Assembly: GCA_000827325.1 (NCBI GenBank)
Contig: KN832889.1
Location: 62,001 to 126,000 of the forward strand
Length of the DNA stretch: 64,000 nt
Source of the DNA: Oidiodendron maius Zn
Lineage: Eukaryota > Ascomycota > Leotiomycetes > Myxotrichaceae
Direction of reading: 5' to 3'
Shown here in pieces: positions 35,259-46,559 of this stretch (positions are counted from its first letter, which is position 1; every line of letters begins with the position of its first letter). The position numbers were made by a program, and so were the translations under genes. Below the pieces are notes generated by a model. It was not told the origin of the DNA. It saw nothing but the letters and a program-made list of their open reading frames with translations, and made no database searches.

Positions 35259-35858
35259 ATGAACCTCGGGATATTTGCACGACTTGCGGCACTCCTGGCC
35301 CTATCTGCTCATGTTACAGGGATGCCATTCGATGTGAGTCCTTTGGGATTGAAAGCTCCAACGGTCGTTCCAACACCGGACAAGCTGGACATGACACCGC
35401 TCTTGGAAGCCCTCCGAGCGCAAGGTCTCAACGCAACATTCGGTGGTATCAAATCCTCTGCTGCTTCCAACACCATCGAGACTGCTGAAAGACGATCGAA
35501 CACACTGCAAAAGCGGGTTATACCAAACTGCATTACTTTTGGTTCAACTCCTTATCAAGATGATTGCAATACCGCCAAGCAAGCAGTCATCGACACGGCT
35601 ATGAACTATGACCTGGCACCATACGAATGCGTTGACATACAATACGGCTCGTGTTCATCATACTTCTGCAACTGGGACCCATGCGCTTATATCAACGCGG
35701 ACACTGATTGGTGGGGTGCAGTGATGGGCGATATCATTTACTGGTGTATCAACCTGGAAGGCCAGTGTGGATTCTATGACGGGACTGGCCCTGCATACCA
35801 GATTGATATTGAGCACTCTGGCACAGAACTTCCACCCTATGTTGCGGCTACTTGTTGA
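35259..35858 (+). CDS. Secreted cysteine-rich protein with propeptide (199 residues)
   Basis: Intronless from the ATG at 35259. Residues 1 to about 21 form a signal peptide (hydrophobic LAALLALSAHVTG). A pro-region without cysteines reaches a Lys-Arg at about 86-87 (LQKR), a likely Kex2 site. The mature domain of about 112 residues has nine cysteines in contexts such as IPNC, QDDC, YEC, YGSC, YFC, DPC, YWC, GQC and a C-terminal Cys. The pattern is loosely reminiscent of Ecp2/Hce2-type or killer-toxin-like secreted domains, but I cannot assign it with confidence. It lies 4.3 kb from the chitinase and 3 kb from the six-cysteine protein, so this part of the window is rich in secreted products. 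Confidence 0.78.
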   Translation: MNLGIFARLAALLALSAHVTGMPFDVSPLGLKAPTVVPTPDKLDMTPLLEALRAQGLNATFGGIKSSAASNTIETAERRSNTLQKRVIPNCITFGSTPYQDDCNTAKQAVIDTAMNYDLAPYECVDIQYGSCSSYFCNWDPCAYINADTDWWGAVMGDIIYWCINLEGQCGFYDGTGPAYQIDIEHSGTELPPYVAATC

Positions 35859-35869
35859 GCTGCAAACAC

Positions 35870-36620
35870 CTTTCGACAATTTGTGAATATAGATTTGGAA
35901 TTGGTAAAGTAAATCTCTTTTCTTTAGTTTGTGATCTGTCAGGACTTGATTGGGCAGATAGGAGCTATAATAGGGTGTCACGAATATGCGTTCTAGGGGA
36001 CCTCATGCTTAGCGTTTATAGGCATACAGTAGAACTCCGGGGGATTCCTAACTATAACATTTTTATGTCATGTATAAGGTCGCTCAGACTAGTTTAGCGA
36101 AAAGGTAGTACAAAATAATTACCCTGCTTATTGTTAGGGGCTCAATATACGCAGCCAAACTGTGGAGTGTTCTAGCCGTAAGAAGGCACATTCTGGGCAA
36201 TTTCGTAATCTGTCGGATCTTGAGAATAGATGCTGGTGACGGACTGGTACTGGCTGGGCGCTGGGCTGGATGCTAGTAATGCTAAGGATCGAAGACAAGA
36301 TGGCGGCTCCGGGTCCTTGCTCAGTCCTAGAGGCTTGTCTAGGTGTAGATGCTGTTGGATAGATGCTGCTAGATTAGACTGCCTGGGATGAATCAGTGCG
36401 GAGCTTGCAGAATATGTAGCTAGGATGTAAGACTGTATCGAGTGTCGCAGCTTTCAGCTAGGAAGAACCGATTAGGTGCTTAATGATTAACAGGAGAGAG
36501 ATGAGATTGATACTTGTATACTTGTATACTTGTAGAAGTTTTAAGAATAGTATAAGAATGTTAGTAATATTAGTATAGATAGGAAGAAATATAGAGTATA
36601 GAGATTAGAAGAAAGGGGCT
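35870..36620. other. Intergenic
   Basis: No gene seen. Contains short direct repeats such as CTTGTATA tandem units near 36513-36532. Confidence 0.35.
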
Positions 36621-36623
36621 AAG

Positions 36624-37560
36624 TGTGATAGCCCGGTTACTATAAGCTTTACAAGGGAGGCAGTAGCTGGCAAAGGTGTTGTATTGACGAAGATATTAAA
36701 GTAAGGAGCAACTAGCTAGGTGCGCAGAGGTTTAATATAAGTGCGCGCACAGACCTCCAGCCAGGTGACGCACGTGCCGTCACATTACCCCCCCTTTTAA
36801 GAAAGCTGGCCACTAGCGTTATATTTCACCCTTTTGCAACCTCTCTAGTTCATCACCAGTATCCCACTCATCATCCGAACTAGTATTCAACACAACTGGG
36901 TCAAGAGCAGCTAGATCAACAGGGTTCTTCCTGAAGGCAACCTGCTTCCTAGCCTCTGGCTTATACAGCTGCAAGGGGCAGGAGCCTACCTAGTGATCAT
37001 ATGAGCCACATCACACACAGCGTCCCTATTCCCGATATTGATCTCTATATACAGGTGATATTAAGCATATATAAGGAGCGTTATTGTTGTTGTTATTGAT
37101 AATAGCACTAGCCACAGCACTAGGACCAGCCTTAAATACTATAATATCAAGGGCATTAATTCCTACAGAGCCGATTTCTATAGGATCATTGCATTGCAGG
37201 ACTTATAGCATACAAGGGTAATAATGATTACTAGAATAGTTACTACAATCAGAGGCAGGGGTAAGCGATACACTTGATAATCCTTAGCCTACAAGTTGCT
37301 GGACGATCCAGACGAAATCAGGATATTTTGATAGAAGGGTTGTAAGGGTGCCTATACAGAGGCTAGCGTAAAGGCAGGGAATCACATGCGTAACACAGGC
37401 GATGATATTATATGGGCTTCTAGGACGACACCAGCGTCCTTAGCAGGAATCAATTCAAAAGACAGACTATTTCTTACAGAACCCTTAGAGAGGGTCACTC
37501 CCTTTTTATCAGAGTCCCACTCCTAGAATCTAGGAGTCGTCGTAGCTAGTGCGTCGCACC
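36624..37560 (-). mobile_element. Remnant of an LTR element: 3' LTR, purine tract and gag zinc knuckle, no pol
   Basis: Read on the minus strand, a 161-bp LTR-like unit (36784-36624) starts TGTGACGG and ends GCTATCACA. It is preceded by a purine tract at about 36800-36786. Upstream of that a gag-like frame ends at 36819. It contains C-V-stop-C-G-S-Y-D-H-stop-V-G-S-C (about 37021-36982), i.e. a CX2CX4HX4C zinc knuckle with two in-frame stops (TGA and TAG) at probable Trp codons. No reverse transcriptase or integrase is present and no second LTR was found. It is therefore either a gag-only non-autonomous element or a deleted one, also with RIP-like damage. Confidence 0.6.
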
Positions 37561-38379
37561 AGCGTCTCAGCTGCGCTCTGTTGGTGGAACTCTCTTATGA
37601 TTGGCTGAAGCAATATATTACTAAGCATATAGGATCGAATACAGCTGATATTTTGACTCTACTCACTAACTACAGAGCGTCTGAATAGCCTCCTTATATA
37701 TTCGAACATTCAGTGATTCCTCCGATATTCGGCGCCGAATATCGGAATGCTCATCCCTTGCGTCCTGGGACTGAGTTCATGTTATCACCACTAAATTAAG
37801 CTATACACGGATGCCAGTGACCCCTTCGCCACCTTAGTCAGCATCCATCAACACGCTCTATGTCTCGCCCTAGCCACGTGACGACCATTCGTCCGTAACA
37901 GGAGCCTTAAACAGGATCTAAAACAGTAAAAGTAGAATGCTGTTACCAATTTGACTATCATCTAGTTATTAACTGGCTGCAATATTACTCACTATCATAT
38001 CTAGATCAATCACTAAAGCCAAGCTGACTAGCCCCTAAATTATAGGATATAAGCAAGATTATCTCCAAGTAATTTTCCGAAGTCTGCAGTACATTGACGA
38101 ATTCGTAGGCCCTGCCTGAACTCTGAGCTAAAGTATCTTAGAGGAACATAGTATGCAAGAGATACAGGGGTTTGTATTGAAAACTTTCTTAGGAGTGTTG
38201 TACAGTACTGTACTATACTGTACAGTATGTGTAACTTGGCGATATATAACCATCAATCACTATTTGGTTCGACACGTACAATCACAACCCGCTAACCTAT
38301 TAGCATTTACAGGATGGCCCCCAGGAATGCTGCACAAACGCTAACAATACGACCCATCACTAACTGTATAGCTCATTAC
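37561..38379. other. AT-rich non-coding stretch
   Basis: No gene supported. Palindromic TACAGTACTGTAC-type sequence lies at about 38199-38230, with a related copy at 38661-38684. Confidence 0.35.
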
Positions 38380-38640
38380 TTAGCCTATATCCCCACCTAG
38401 TTCTGTATATAGCCTACAGCTCGCCACTAGCTCTCTATCCCACTGTTCTGGTATAGTTTCAGGAGTCCTAATAGCACTAGACTGCACGGTTAGTATCGCC
38501 GTGTATCGCTTGTAGTATCCATCATCTACAAGATGGTGCACTGCTTGCAGTTTGCTAGGTGCCAGCCGACATACTACCCATCGCCCCCTAGAGGCTACTT
38601 TGGGGTACTCCACGTTTTGTAGCCCTGTAGTTTGGCTCAT
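38380..38640 (-). CDS. Hypothetical 86-residue open frame between palindromic repeats
   Basis: ATG at 38640, stop at 38380. The composition looks coding (VASRGRWVVCRLAPSKLQ) but no family is recognised. Palindromic repeats flank it (about 38199-38230 and 38661-38684), which hints that it belongs to a small mobile element rather than a host gene. Confidence 0.3.
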   Translation of the reverse strand: MSQTTGLQNVEYPKVASRGRWVVCRLAPSKLQAVHHLVDDGYYKRYTAILTVQSSAIRTPETIPEQWDRELVASCRLYTELGGDIG

Positions 38641-38893
38641 CGGAAATCTGTCTCATCTGTGTACAGTACTGTACAGTACTGTAGTTCGTAATTACAGAAG
38701 ATAAATGGGTTACAGTAGAAATAAAAGTAAAAAATCTTTGCCCCGAAGTAATATCACCAATATGTTATATTAGCTCCAGCAGGAATAGGTAGCGGAGCGT
38801 CATGGCGACAAAAGTTAGAAGTCCGGCATCTTCTGCGATTAACAGATGGAGCAGAAGTTATATCATTGAAAACAAGTTATAATACTATACCAA

Positions 38894-39627
38894 CTAATAA
38901 TTGAATAGTGAACCATATCTTATCGCGATGCGTAATGGTGATATTATTGGTAATCCTTTAAGAGAGCTATTTGTCCGGTAGTGGATCAACACACTCAGGT
39001 CCTCCCCTCCAGGCATCGGCGGCCAATCCATCATGTCCTGATAAGCTGACCCGGCCGAATTCTCATACTTCACTCCAAGCAGGTTCTCATATGCAGGAGT
39101 TTCTTCAGCTTGATTCTCCCCACCCATGATCTCTCGCGTTTCATATTGGGACCAGCTAAATCCAGGCTACACGTAGCTAAATCCAGGCCAGCTGCCTGAA
39201 CCTCAAAACCTACCACACACACCATATCGTTTAGAATATATTCAAAGATGGGGGGTCAGACACCCCCTAAACCCCCCGAGACTAATCCTATCTAACCCTA
39301 ACCTCTAACCTCCTAACCGTTATGTTTTTATAGTTATAATTGTCTTTAAAAAGGCTTTAAAAATACTTGATGCCTTACAGAATCTTATATAATATTTTTC
39401 GTGTAGCTATACAAAAGAGGAAAGGTGGCCTGGATTTAGCTATGTATGGCCTGGATTTAGCTGGTCCCTTCATGTTTCGTTCCCACCCGTGTCCATTCCG
39501 GGACTCGGTCGCCCCTCATCAATCGAACCACTCTATCGTCTATCTTTCCAAACCGACTCTCTTGTTCCGAAAGGCTGTCTTCATCTTCTTGCCGTGATTT
39601 TTTAACGTGATAGGTGCTGCGAGACAT
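38894..39627 (-). pseudogene. Unidentified gene split by a MITE
   Basis: Two minus-strand segments belong to one frame. The first, 39627-39469, starts at an ATG (MSRSTYHVKK...) and ends ...VGTKHE. The second, 39139-38894, continues TREIMGG... to a stop. The 321-bp MITE plus one copy of its target duplication separates them, and removing these restores a continuous frame of about 134 residues. As it stands, translation enters the MITE and stops after three codons. The product is hydrophilic, acidic in the second part, with no recognised domain. It may itself be only part of a larger gene. Confidence 0.55.
39148..39468. mobile_element. 321-bp MITE with 42-bp terminal inverted repeats, hAT-like
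   Basis: The left end reads GGGACCAGCTAAATCCAGGC. The right end is its inverse complement. The inverted repeats match at about 39 of 42 positions, and each holds two direct copies of AGCTAAATCCAGGC. Flanks are TTCATATT (39140-39147) and TTCATGTT (39469-39476), an 8-bp duplication with one transition, the size used by hAT transposons. The interior is C-rich and includes degenerate CTAACCCTAACC-type sequence. There is no coding capacity. Confidence 0.85.
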
Positions 39628-40032
39628 GTCTGGGAAGATGGTCGATGGGGGTGGGGGGACGAGTGGCCCCGTGACGGGCCGACTCCGTGCCCCTGAACAT
39701 GGCTTCTTATCAGCACCATCCCCCAAGGTCTTAGTTGAGAACTGTCTCCGCGTAACGCCTGCGCTCTCGGAGATGGAGGGTTACATGATCATTTCCTTGT
39801 CTGCAGTGGCCCTAGTGCTTGCGATGGCTCGTGAGTTCGAGCTACGGTACCACGCGTTCGCTCTGGCCATGTAACGTCTCCTTTTTATATTCACGCGCTC
39901 CTGATGCTGAGCGTATGCAAGTTGCTTGCGCATGGGAGCGATCTAAAGCTCGTGAGATGTAATGTAACTTGCTCAGCGCTCTCTCGGCCCTGGCAGTATT
40001 GCGGCCTCCGCGCACAGGGAATTGAAGCACGT

Positions 40033-40038
40033 TATAAG
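40033..40038 (+). promoter_or_regulatory. Possible TATA box of the chitinase gene
   Basis: TATAAG lies about 112 bp upstream of the ATG at 40150, followed by a pyrimidine-rich stretch typical of fungal promoters. Confidence 0.35.
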
Positions 40039-40149
40039 AAGCTCTTTTTCTACCTTTTTTCCTCCTAACAGATTGTCCTCTCTCGCAGCCCGTTATTCTT
40101 TCTTGTACATATCTTCATATATACATACATTTTAGTCATTTCTATCAAC

Positions 40150-41569
40150 ATGCGCTTCTCCACTGTACTCACCGGTCTCTGCCTGATGGCCAGCGTAGTT
40201 TGCGCAAGTCCCCACGATCTCTCATCGCGCCAAGCGGCGTCTACTGCCCAAAACGTTGTCTACTGGGGCCAGGACGCGGAGAATAACGACCTCTCCGCCT
40301 ATTGTACATCAACCTCGGGCATAGACATTCTCGTCTTGGCCTTCCTGTACGAGTTTGGCAACGGTATCAATATCCCGTCGGGTGTAATCGGAGACTCATG
40401 CTATATTAGCACCACAGGTGAGGGCCAGGAGTGTGATGCCCTGGCTTCAGCTATTGCCACATGCCAGGCGGCGGGTGTCAAGATCATCCTGTCGTTGGGG
40501 GGAGCGGCTGGCTCGTACTCTCTTCAGTCAAAGGCCGAAGCTGAACAAATCGGCCAGTACTTATGGGACTCTTACGCAAACTCCGGTAATAAGACGGTGC
40601 AACGGCCCTTCGGCAGTACTTTTGTCAACGGCTTCGACTTCGATATTGAGGTAAACCTAGGAAGCAGCCAGTACTATCAGTATATGATCTCCACGCTACG
40701 TTCCAATTTTGCCAAAGACTCATCTAATAAGTATTACATTACTGGAGCTCCGCAGGTGCGTTGTCGGCCTCTGGAAGAGGACCCCAACTTGCGTGGCGTG
40801 TAAGTACTGACGTGTAGCTCCGCAGTGCCCTATTCCTGAACCTAATATGGGAATAATCATTGGTAATTCCACTTTTGACTATCTCTGGGTTCAATTTTAT
40901 AATAACAATAATGGTCTCGATAATAATACCTTCGAATCTTGCGCTCTGGGTATTAACGGTGACGCTCCTTTCAACTTTAATCAGTGGGAGTCTTTTATTG
41001 CTACTACTCCTTCGTCTGGTGCCAAGCTTTTTGTTGGTGTACCTGCATCTAATCTGGCTGCTAATGGTGGGACTTCCGGCGCGGTATACTACGCCACGCC
41101 ATCGCAGCTTGCAAGCGTGATTAGCGGGGTCAGGGACAATTCTCAGTTTGGTGGCATTATGATGTGGGCTGCTGGCTATTCTGATTCCAATGTCAACAAT
41201 GGCTGCACATACGCCCAAGAAGCTAAGAATATCCTCTTGACCGGCGCCCCCTGTGGTGGATCCGCGCCGCCTTCATCTAGTTCTACTACAGCAAAATCAA
41301 CTACTACAGCAAAATCAACTAGCACGGCCACACACACTTCCACAACTTCGTCTACCAGAACTTCATCAACCGCTCCAAGCGCCACATGCCCTGTCGCTGG
41401 AGCTTCGTGCTCTGCTAATGGCGCCTATGCCTGTACCGGCAGTAACTTTGGTATTTGTGACAACGGCGTATGGGTTATTCAGTCTTGTGGCTCGGGAGAA
41501 GTCTGTGTGCCGAATGGAAGCAGCATTTATTGTGGTGTTGCTGGTAGTAGTACTCCTGTTTGCACCTAG
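40150..41569 (+). CDS. Secreted GH18 chitinase (fungal/plant class III type) with CBM19-like domain
   Basis: Hydrolyses beta-1,4-GlcNAc polymers in the cell wall. Two exons, 40150-40755 and 40826-41569, with a 70-bp intron (GTGCGT..CCGCAG), give 449 residues. There is a signal peptide of about 19 residues. The GH18 barrel starts NVVYWGQDAENN and contains ILSLGG. The catalytic motif reads NGFDFDIE at 160-167, so Glu167 is the acid/base, but the first Asp of the usual DxxDxDxE is Asn. FGGIMMWAAGYSD closes the barrel. A Ser/Thr-rich linker (about 325-375) leads to a six-cysteine domain of about 50 residues (CPVAGASC...GICDNGVWV...C) resembling CBM19, as in yeast Cts1 and Aspergillus ChiA-type enzymes. 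It is probably cell-wall associated and O-glycosylated. Confidence 0.95.
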
Positions 41570-42010
41570 GAGGAAAAACTGTAATGCAAACAGCCCTAGT
41601 ATTACATTGAATAAAGACTATTAACTACAATGATTATACTATTACAGTAGCCTGATCTCGTAAATTATTAAATATATAAGATGGAATCGATGGATTCAAA
41701 TCTATCCTACCCTACGTTCTTCGAAATTAATAGTAACATACCATTTCTATTTATCATTACAAACTAAACTTGTGCAAGAAAGTATTTAGTTCATATGATA
41801 TATTATAGAAAATAGTACAAAATAAATATAAGAATGCTGTATAGAGGTTATTTTTGTATAAATGTTTTCCAACACTTTTCGCCTAGTTCTATGATTTCTA
41901 TTGATGGCCGCTCTGCCTCTAAAACAGATACAAGAACATAATGCACAATGCATCTCGGCCGCCCTTCCCGCTGTAGTCTTCTCTCACATAGTTGTCCACC
42001 ACGCCATGAC
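41570..42010. other. Intergenic between convergent chitinase and regulator genes
   Basis: AT-rich. Presumably holds the two 3' untranslated regions. No gene seen. Confidence 0.4.
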
Positions 42011-44524
42011 TCAATTAAATCCCATCCATGACCCCTGAGTCCAATCAATCGTATTCAACCAGTCAACCGTATCCGCATCCAGCGGGACTAGCATCGGATC
42101 GAAAGGGAAAGTGTCTATATTGTTTTCGGTTAAATACTGCTCTGGCTGCGACTCTTGCGGAGGATCCAGAACGTGTTCAACAACCCTCTTCACAACTGTC
42201 TTCAATCTTCTCGCAAGCAAGTAATTCCCATCTGTAGGCCGAATCCACTCCAGGAAACGGATAAAGATGGTAAGTCTCTGGATAGCGTCTGAGCGAGAAA
42301 ATCGTACCCCACCTTGTCCTTTTGCTTGCTTGAGCAGTTCGACACAGACTACTCCCGAACTTGGGATACCATAGCATGTCACCTATGTTTCGTTAGTGAA
42401 GCTCGTGACAGAGTTTGAAGTGCACTTTACGATCCAGTCGAAGCTGTTGTAAAAGGCAGTCAACTGATCTCTTTTGATCCAGTACATATTAGAAAGCTCG
42501 AGCATTTCCATTGCTGTATCGAGAAGCCTTTGATCATTTGCAAATCCGCGAGCAGTAGCCACTCGGTCAATCAGGAATTTGTTTTGAAGGTTGATGAGCA
42601 TGAGATAGGCTTGATCTAGCAATGTTCTTCCGGTGCTTTCCTTCGGTGTTGTTCCATAATCATAATAGTGAATTTGAGGTGGAAGTGAGTCGTAGGCCAG
42701 CTGGCATTGAGAATATAGGTCACTAGTTATAGATTAGTTTTTGAAGTTTGACCAAATGGGGCCATTTACTCTATCTGTTGCGGACTTATATCCAGGTCAA
42801 CAGTGAGTGCTATCTCAATGATCTTCTCAAGATATCTAGAGAGCACTTGAATACCTCGATGTATTGTCACGAAGTAGATTTCCCCATTTCTATTCCATCC
42901 ATTAGAATCTAGCTGACTAACAGCTCTGGCCAGATCTTCCTGGGGTTGAAATAGAGCTTCTTCGGGAAGATCAAGCGGCAGCTGGAGGTGGACAAAATTT
43001 TGGCTCAGGGAAACTGGTATCCCGTTCATAGAGGATTCGTTTTTATCCGTACAATAAATGGCAGAGATGACTCGTCTCTTATATTCTAACGCAGCTGTCA
43101 CTTTGTTTGTGCCACAGTCGAGTCGATGTAAGCCAGCGGCCAATGCACTGACTATAGTATCTGCATGTCGCCGCCGAATCTGAAGACCTGCAATCGAGGT
43201 TAGTTAGTTAAATTAGTTGCTGAATTGGCTGTAATCCATACTTTCGTCGCCTGTACAGTGGCTTTCCAGGATCAAGTTGCATAACATAAGAGCTACTGAT
43301 ATTTCATTGTCTGGAAGGAGATCCACAGTTAGCCAGTCAACACATAGGAAGCGCATGCCACGGTACCCACTTGTCTCCAATATCTTACACTGTCGAGAGT
43401 CAGCATTATAAGACTCAGTATAGAGAAAATTTTCAGAGTCTGATGTAGAGATAACACTCAGGATAAGCACGGAACTTCCATACCATCTTTAAACATATAT
43501 CAGCGCATTCCTTCATCCTCCAAGACGACTGTCTCCTATCCCATCCAGGATTTTCCGGTATTCTAAATCGATGATCACTGTCTGGAAGAGAATGGTACAC
43601 CATGCCAAAAAAGCAGAACAGCATTCCCAGCATCTCAAACCGCAGGCTCAGTCCCGTAAATGTATCCAACCACTCCATTCCATCATCTGGAGCAGGCGGC
43701 AGCGGTTTCTCCTCATTCTTAAAGAGTGTCTCAGCGATCAGAGAAAGCTTTTCAGATGTTCTCGGCACAGACAGCTCTTCTCCAAACGTTGACCACAAGC
43801 TAACTACGGCATGCTTGATCAACACCTCATTCATTGTGATGTTGTATCGTGATTTATATTCGTCCATGAAAGATTCGCATATATCACGGCTTGGTATATT
43901 CCGTAAGGCCATGATGACTTGGTTCATTCGGGCAGTTGGCGTAGACGGACCCTCTCGCCCGAGAAGAGGCTCTCCAAACGGCCATGGCGACTGATATGTC
44001 TGATGCTCTTCATTATTGTCCAAAAGGTCATTCTCTGTAAACACAGAGGAGAAACTTGTGGGGCCATAATATCTAGCTGGCCGTGGAGGGATAGAATCTA
44101 TCTCCCAGTTACGATCATACCAGTTAGGCGTCTCGGGAGCTCTGCGTACGTTCACGGCCTGGGTCTTGTCAACAGTAGGAAGTCTGGAAATTTGAGCAAT
44201 GGGAGACTGTTGTGGGATATGATTTAGGTCCGGACGAAAAGCTGTAGCCATACGGCCTTGAGAAGGTTGACTAGGCTCATTTACTTTGTTGGACGAGTGT
44301 GTTGGAATACGTTCAGGATTTTGTACCGAGCTTTGGGCTGCTCCCGGTCTTGCCCTTGTCATAGGTGCGGGGTGATAAATACACATCGCGGCTTTCTGCT
44401 TCCTAACACATCTTCCACAATGCGGCATTGTGTGATCGCACGCAACCTTCAGTTTTCGACACGGCTCACACGCTTGTTGCTTGCCGTTTCGACGGCTGCC
44501 GCTGACGCTATCGCTAAGAGGCAT
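42011..44524 (-). CDS. Zn2Cys6 fungal transcription factor with fungal-specific TF domain
   Basis: A nuclear regulator of 756 residues in five exons: 44524-43484, 43389-43242, 43187-42770, 42722-42431 and 42382-42011. The introns are 94, 54, 47, 48 bp, with donors GTATGG, GTATGG, GTAAAT and GTAAAG. The zinc cluster near the N-terminus has cysteines at about 19, 22, 29, 36, 39 and 48 (CX2CX6CX6CX2CX8C). A Pro/Ser/Gln-rich linker follows. The middle homology region includes ALAAGLHRLD, and HYYDYG...LLDQAYLMLINLQNKFLI follows. The C-terminus is acidic and Trp-containing (VDWLNTIDWTQG), plausible as an activation segment. It is convergent with the chitinase and may or may not control it. Confidence 0.9.
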
Positions 44525-45327
44525 TGTTCATTTGATGACCGGTAGCTGCTGGACTTCGACGGAGGGGTTCAGGCCCTTGGCATCTCGCAGCTGCCGTTTC
44601 TACGATATATTGTGGACGGTCGATTGCTTAGCGCTTTGCGGATGATACGTCTAAAGTATTGTAGAGGAGTTGTTGCCACTCGGAGGCGCTTCTCACCGAC
44701 TGTGTTTCCCTGCGTTACTAAGTCTTCGCTTAGGCCTCCAATAGTCGGCATAAACCGCCTCTTTAAATCCTTGTACTTCAAAACACCATGAATGTTTATA
44801 TTTAGTGTCCCAGGGTCAGAGCAGAGTATCTGATTTTATGCTACGGGAGGTGGGAGGTGGATAATAAAGCGGTCGTGAGTTGATTTTGACTCATGCGTTG
44901 CTATTGGCTCATGGCGTTATCGTCATGTCATAAATCAAAGATTAACCAGCGATATGAGCTACGAATGACCCGGCACTTCGTGCCAAAAATTTAAATTTAA
45001 AAAGAAAAATAAATAAATAATTTAGGGAAAAGACGTATATTCAGTAGAGTGCCATACTAACGTCCAAAAATTAACACAAGAGTGCTTTTGCTCCACCTGG
45101 GGGCAAGAATATTAGCTCTAGCTTCAAGCCCGAGGCCTATAAACAAACCGTAATTTTATAACACATTACCCCTATACATACTATAACAATGTTTAGCTAC
45201 ATATATCTATCCCTAAGATCAAACAACTGGTTAGCATAAAAAGCTGCTATAAGCCCCGAAAAGTACAGTGCTACGAGGGTAGTCGAATAATGCTATAATT
45301 GTTGCATGCCTAATATGATATTTCCTG
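44525..45327. other. Intergenic
   Basis: About 800 bp with an AT-rich core (about 44980-45030). No supported gene. Confidence 0.4.
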
Positions 45328-46559
45328 CTAAAGCCTGCCCGCCCAAACTTCAGTTAGGAAGTTCTCTATCTGGGTGAATTCGAAATCTGGAACGAGCTGG
45401 TTTATCTCGTTGGACACGTCCCATGCACCCTTTGCACTACTTAGAATAGTGCCAATAAGAACAGTCTTTAGCACCTCTTCGACCTGGTCCCCAGACACAC
45501 TTGAGTGGATCGCCTCCAATCTCCATGATGCCTTTAGAATTCCATTTTCAAGATCTTCGAGTTTGACTCTATCAACAATAAAGGGGCGACCTGCAATGTC
45601 ATGTCAGCAACGTAGTTAATTTATAGGTAAGGCAAAGCACACCTCGAACTTTCTCGCCAATCTTGAGAACCTGGGAGACTGATACTCTATTGCCGCTGAT
45701 GCCACCAATCAAAGGCCACTCGCCATTGAGGTCAACGGTTCTAGCAACAACTGCGGCAAGATCCTTGACCGTAGTGTAAGTCATGATAGAGTCATGACCA
45801 TCAACAACGATGGCACGTCGATTTTGGAAGTCAATCATCGTGTTCAGTGGCTCCAGATGTTTAGCGGTTTTGTACGGAGTAGCCAGGTAGTCCAAGAACA
45901 GGCCTGGTTGGAACAGAGTATAGTCAAGCACCTAAATTTTAAGCCGAGTTGGGATAAATATGAGTTTGGGTAGAAAAGTGTAAGGTGTTGTCCTTACTTT
46001 TCCATTCTCGTTCACCTTTTTCAAATATTCTTTAATCTTATCCTTTCCTGACCACCAAGGCATGCCTGTTGTTGACGCACTTCAGACTTCTCAGATACTG
46101 TGCCTCAAATGTGTAATCTGGTGAACTTACCTTCCCCATTCACTTGGTGCAAAGCGTTTCACGCCAGCGACAATCGCAGCATCTATCAGGTTCTTCTGGG
46201 CCATATTTTCTGGGTCTGCCAAGAGTTGAATGAAAGACAGGAGGGTGTGAGTTCCTTGCAGGGCTTCAATTAATTCATCCTTATCGTCATAATTTACGTA
46301 GCACCATGTGACTCCAGATTTGCTGTCACCAGCGGCAGCTTTCTAAATTAAGTTAGTAACAGGGCAAATGGAAACTCAAGGTATTAAATTTACGCTTTCA
46401 CTACTACTCATAATCATTATCTCGTGCTTGTTCGTAGTCACCAGCGCATCGATGACTTCCCTGCCAACCTCTGTAGGTAAAAGTCAGTGTGATTCATAAC
46501 AGTTGTTGAGCGAAGAGTGTCATACGCCCTGAGCCGCCGGCTACTGCGATTTTAACCAT
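45328..46559 (-). CDS. NmrA-like NAD(P)-binding protein (isoflavone-reductase type)
   Basis: A Rossmann-fold reductase or redox-sensing protein. Six exons are inferred: 46559-46526, 46470-46394, 46342-46131, 46079-45998, 45931-45643 and 45590-45328, giving 318 residues, the normal length. The dinucleotide loop AGGSGQVGR spans the first junction. FAPSEWG in exon 3 joins GMPWWSGKDKIKEYL in exon 4 and LDYTLFQPGLFLDYLA in exon 5, all typical of fungal NmrA-like proteins. Introns are 51-66 bp. The acceptor at 46080 was chosen over the CAG at about 46067 because only it keeps the conserved frame. It is divergent from the AflR-type regulator about 600 bp away, so a shared promoter is possible. Confidence 0.9.

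Noticed and set aside
39275-39320. CTAACCCTAACC-like sequence that could suggest a telomere tract
   Set aside because: Only a few degenerate units inside the MITE. Not a telomere array.
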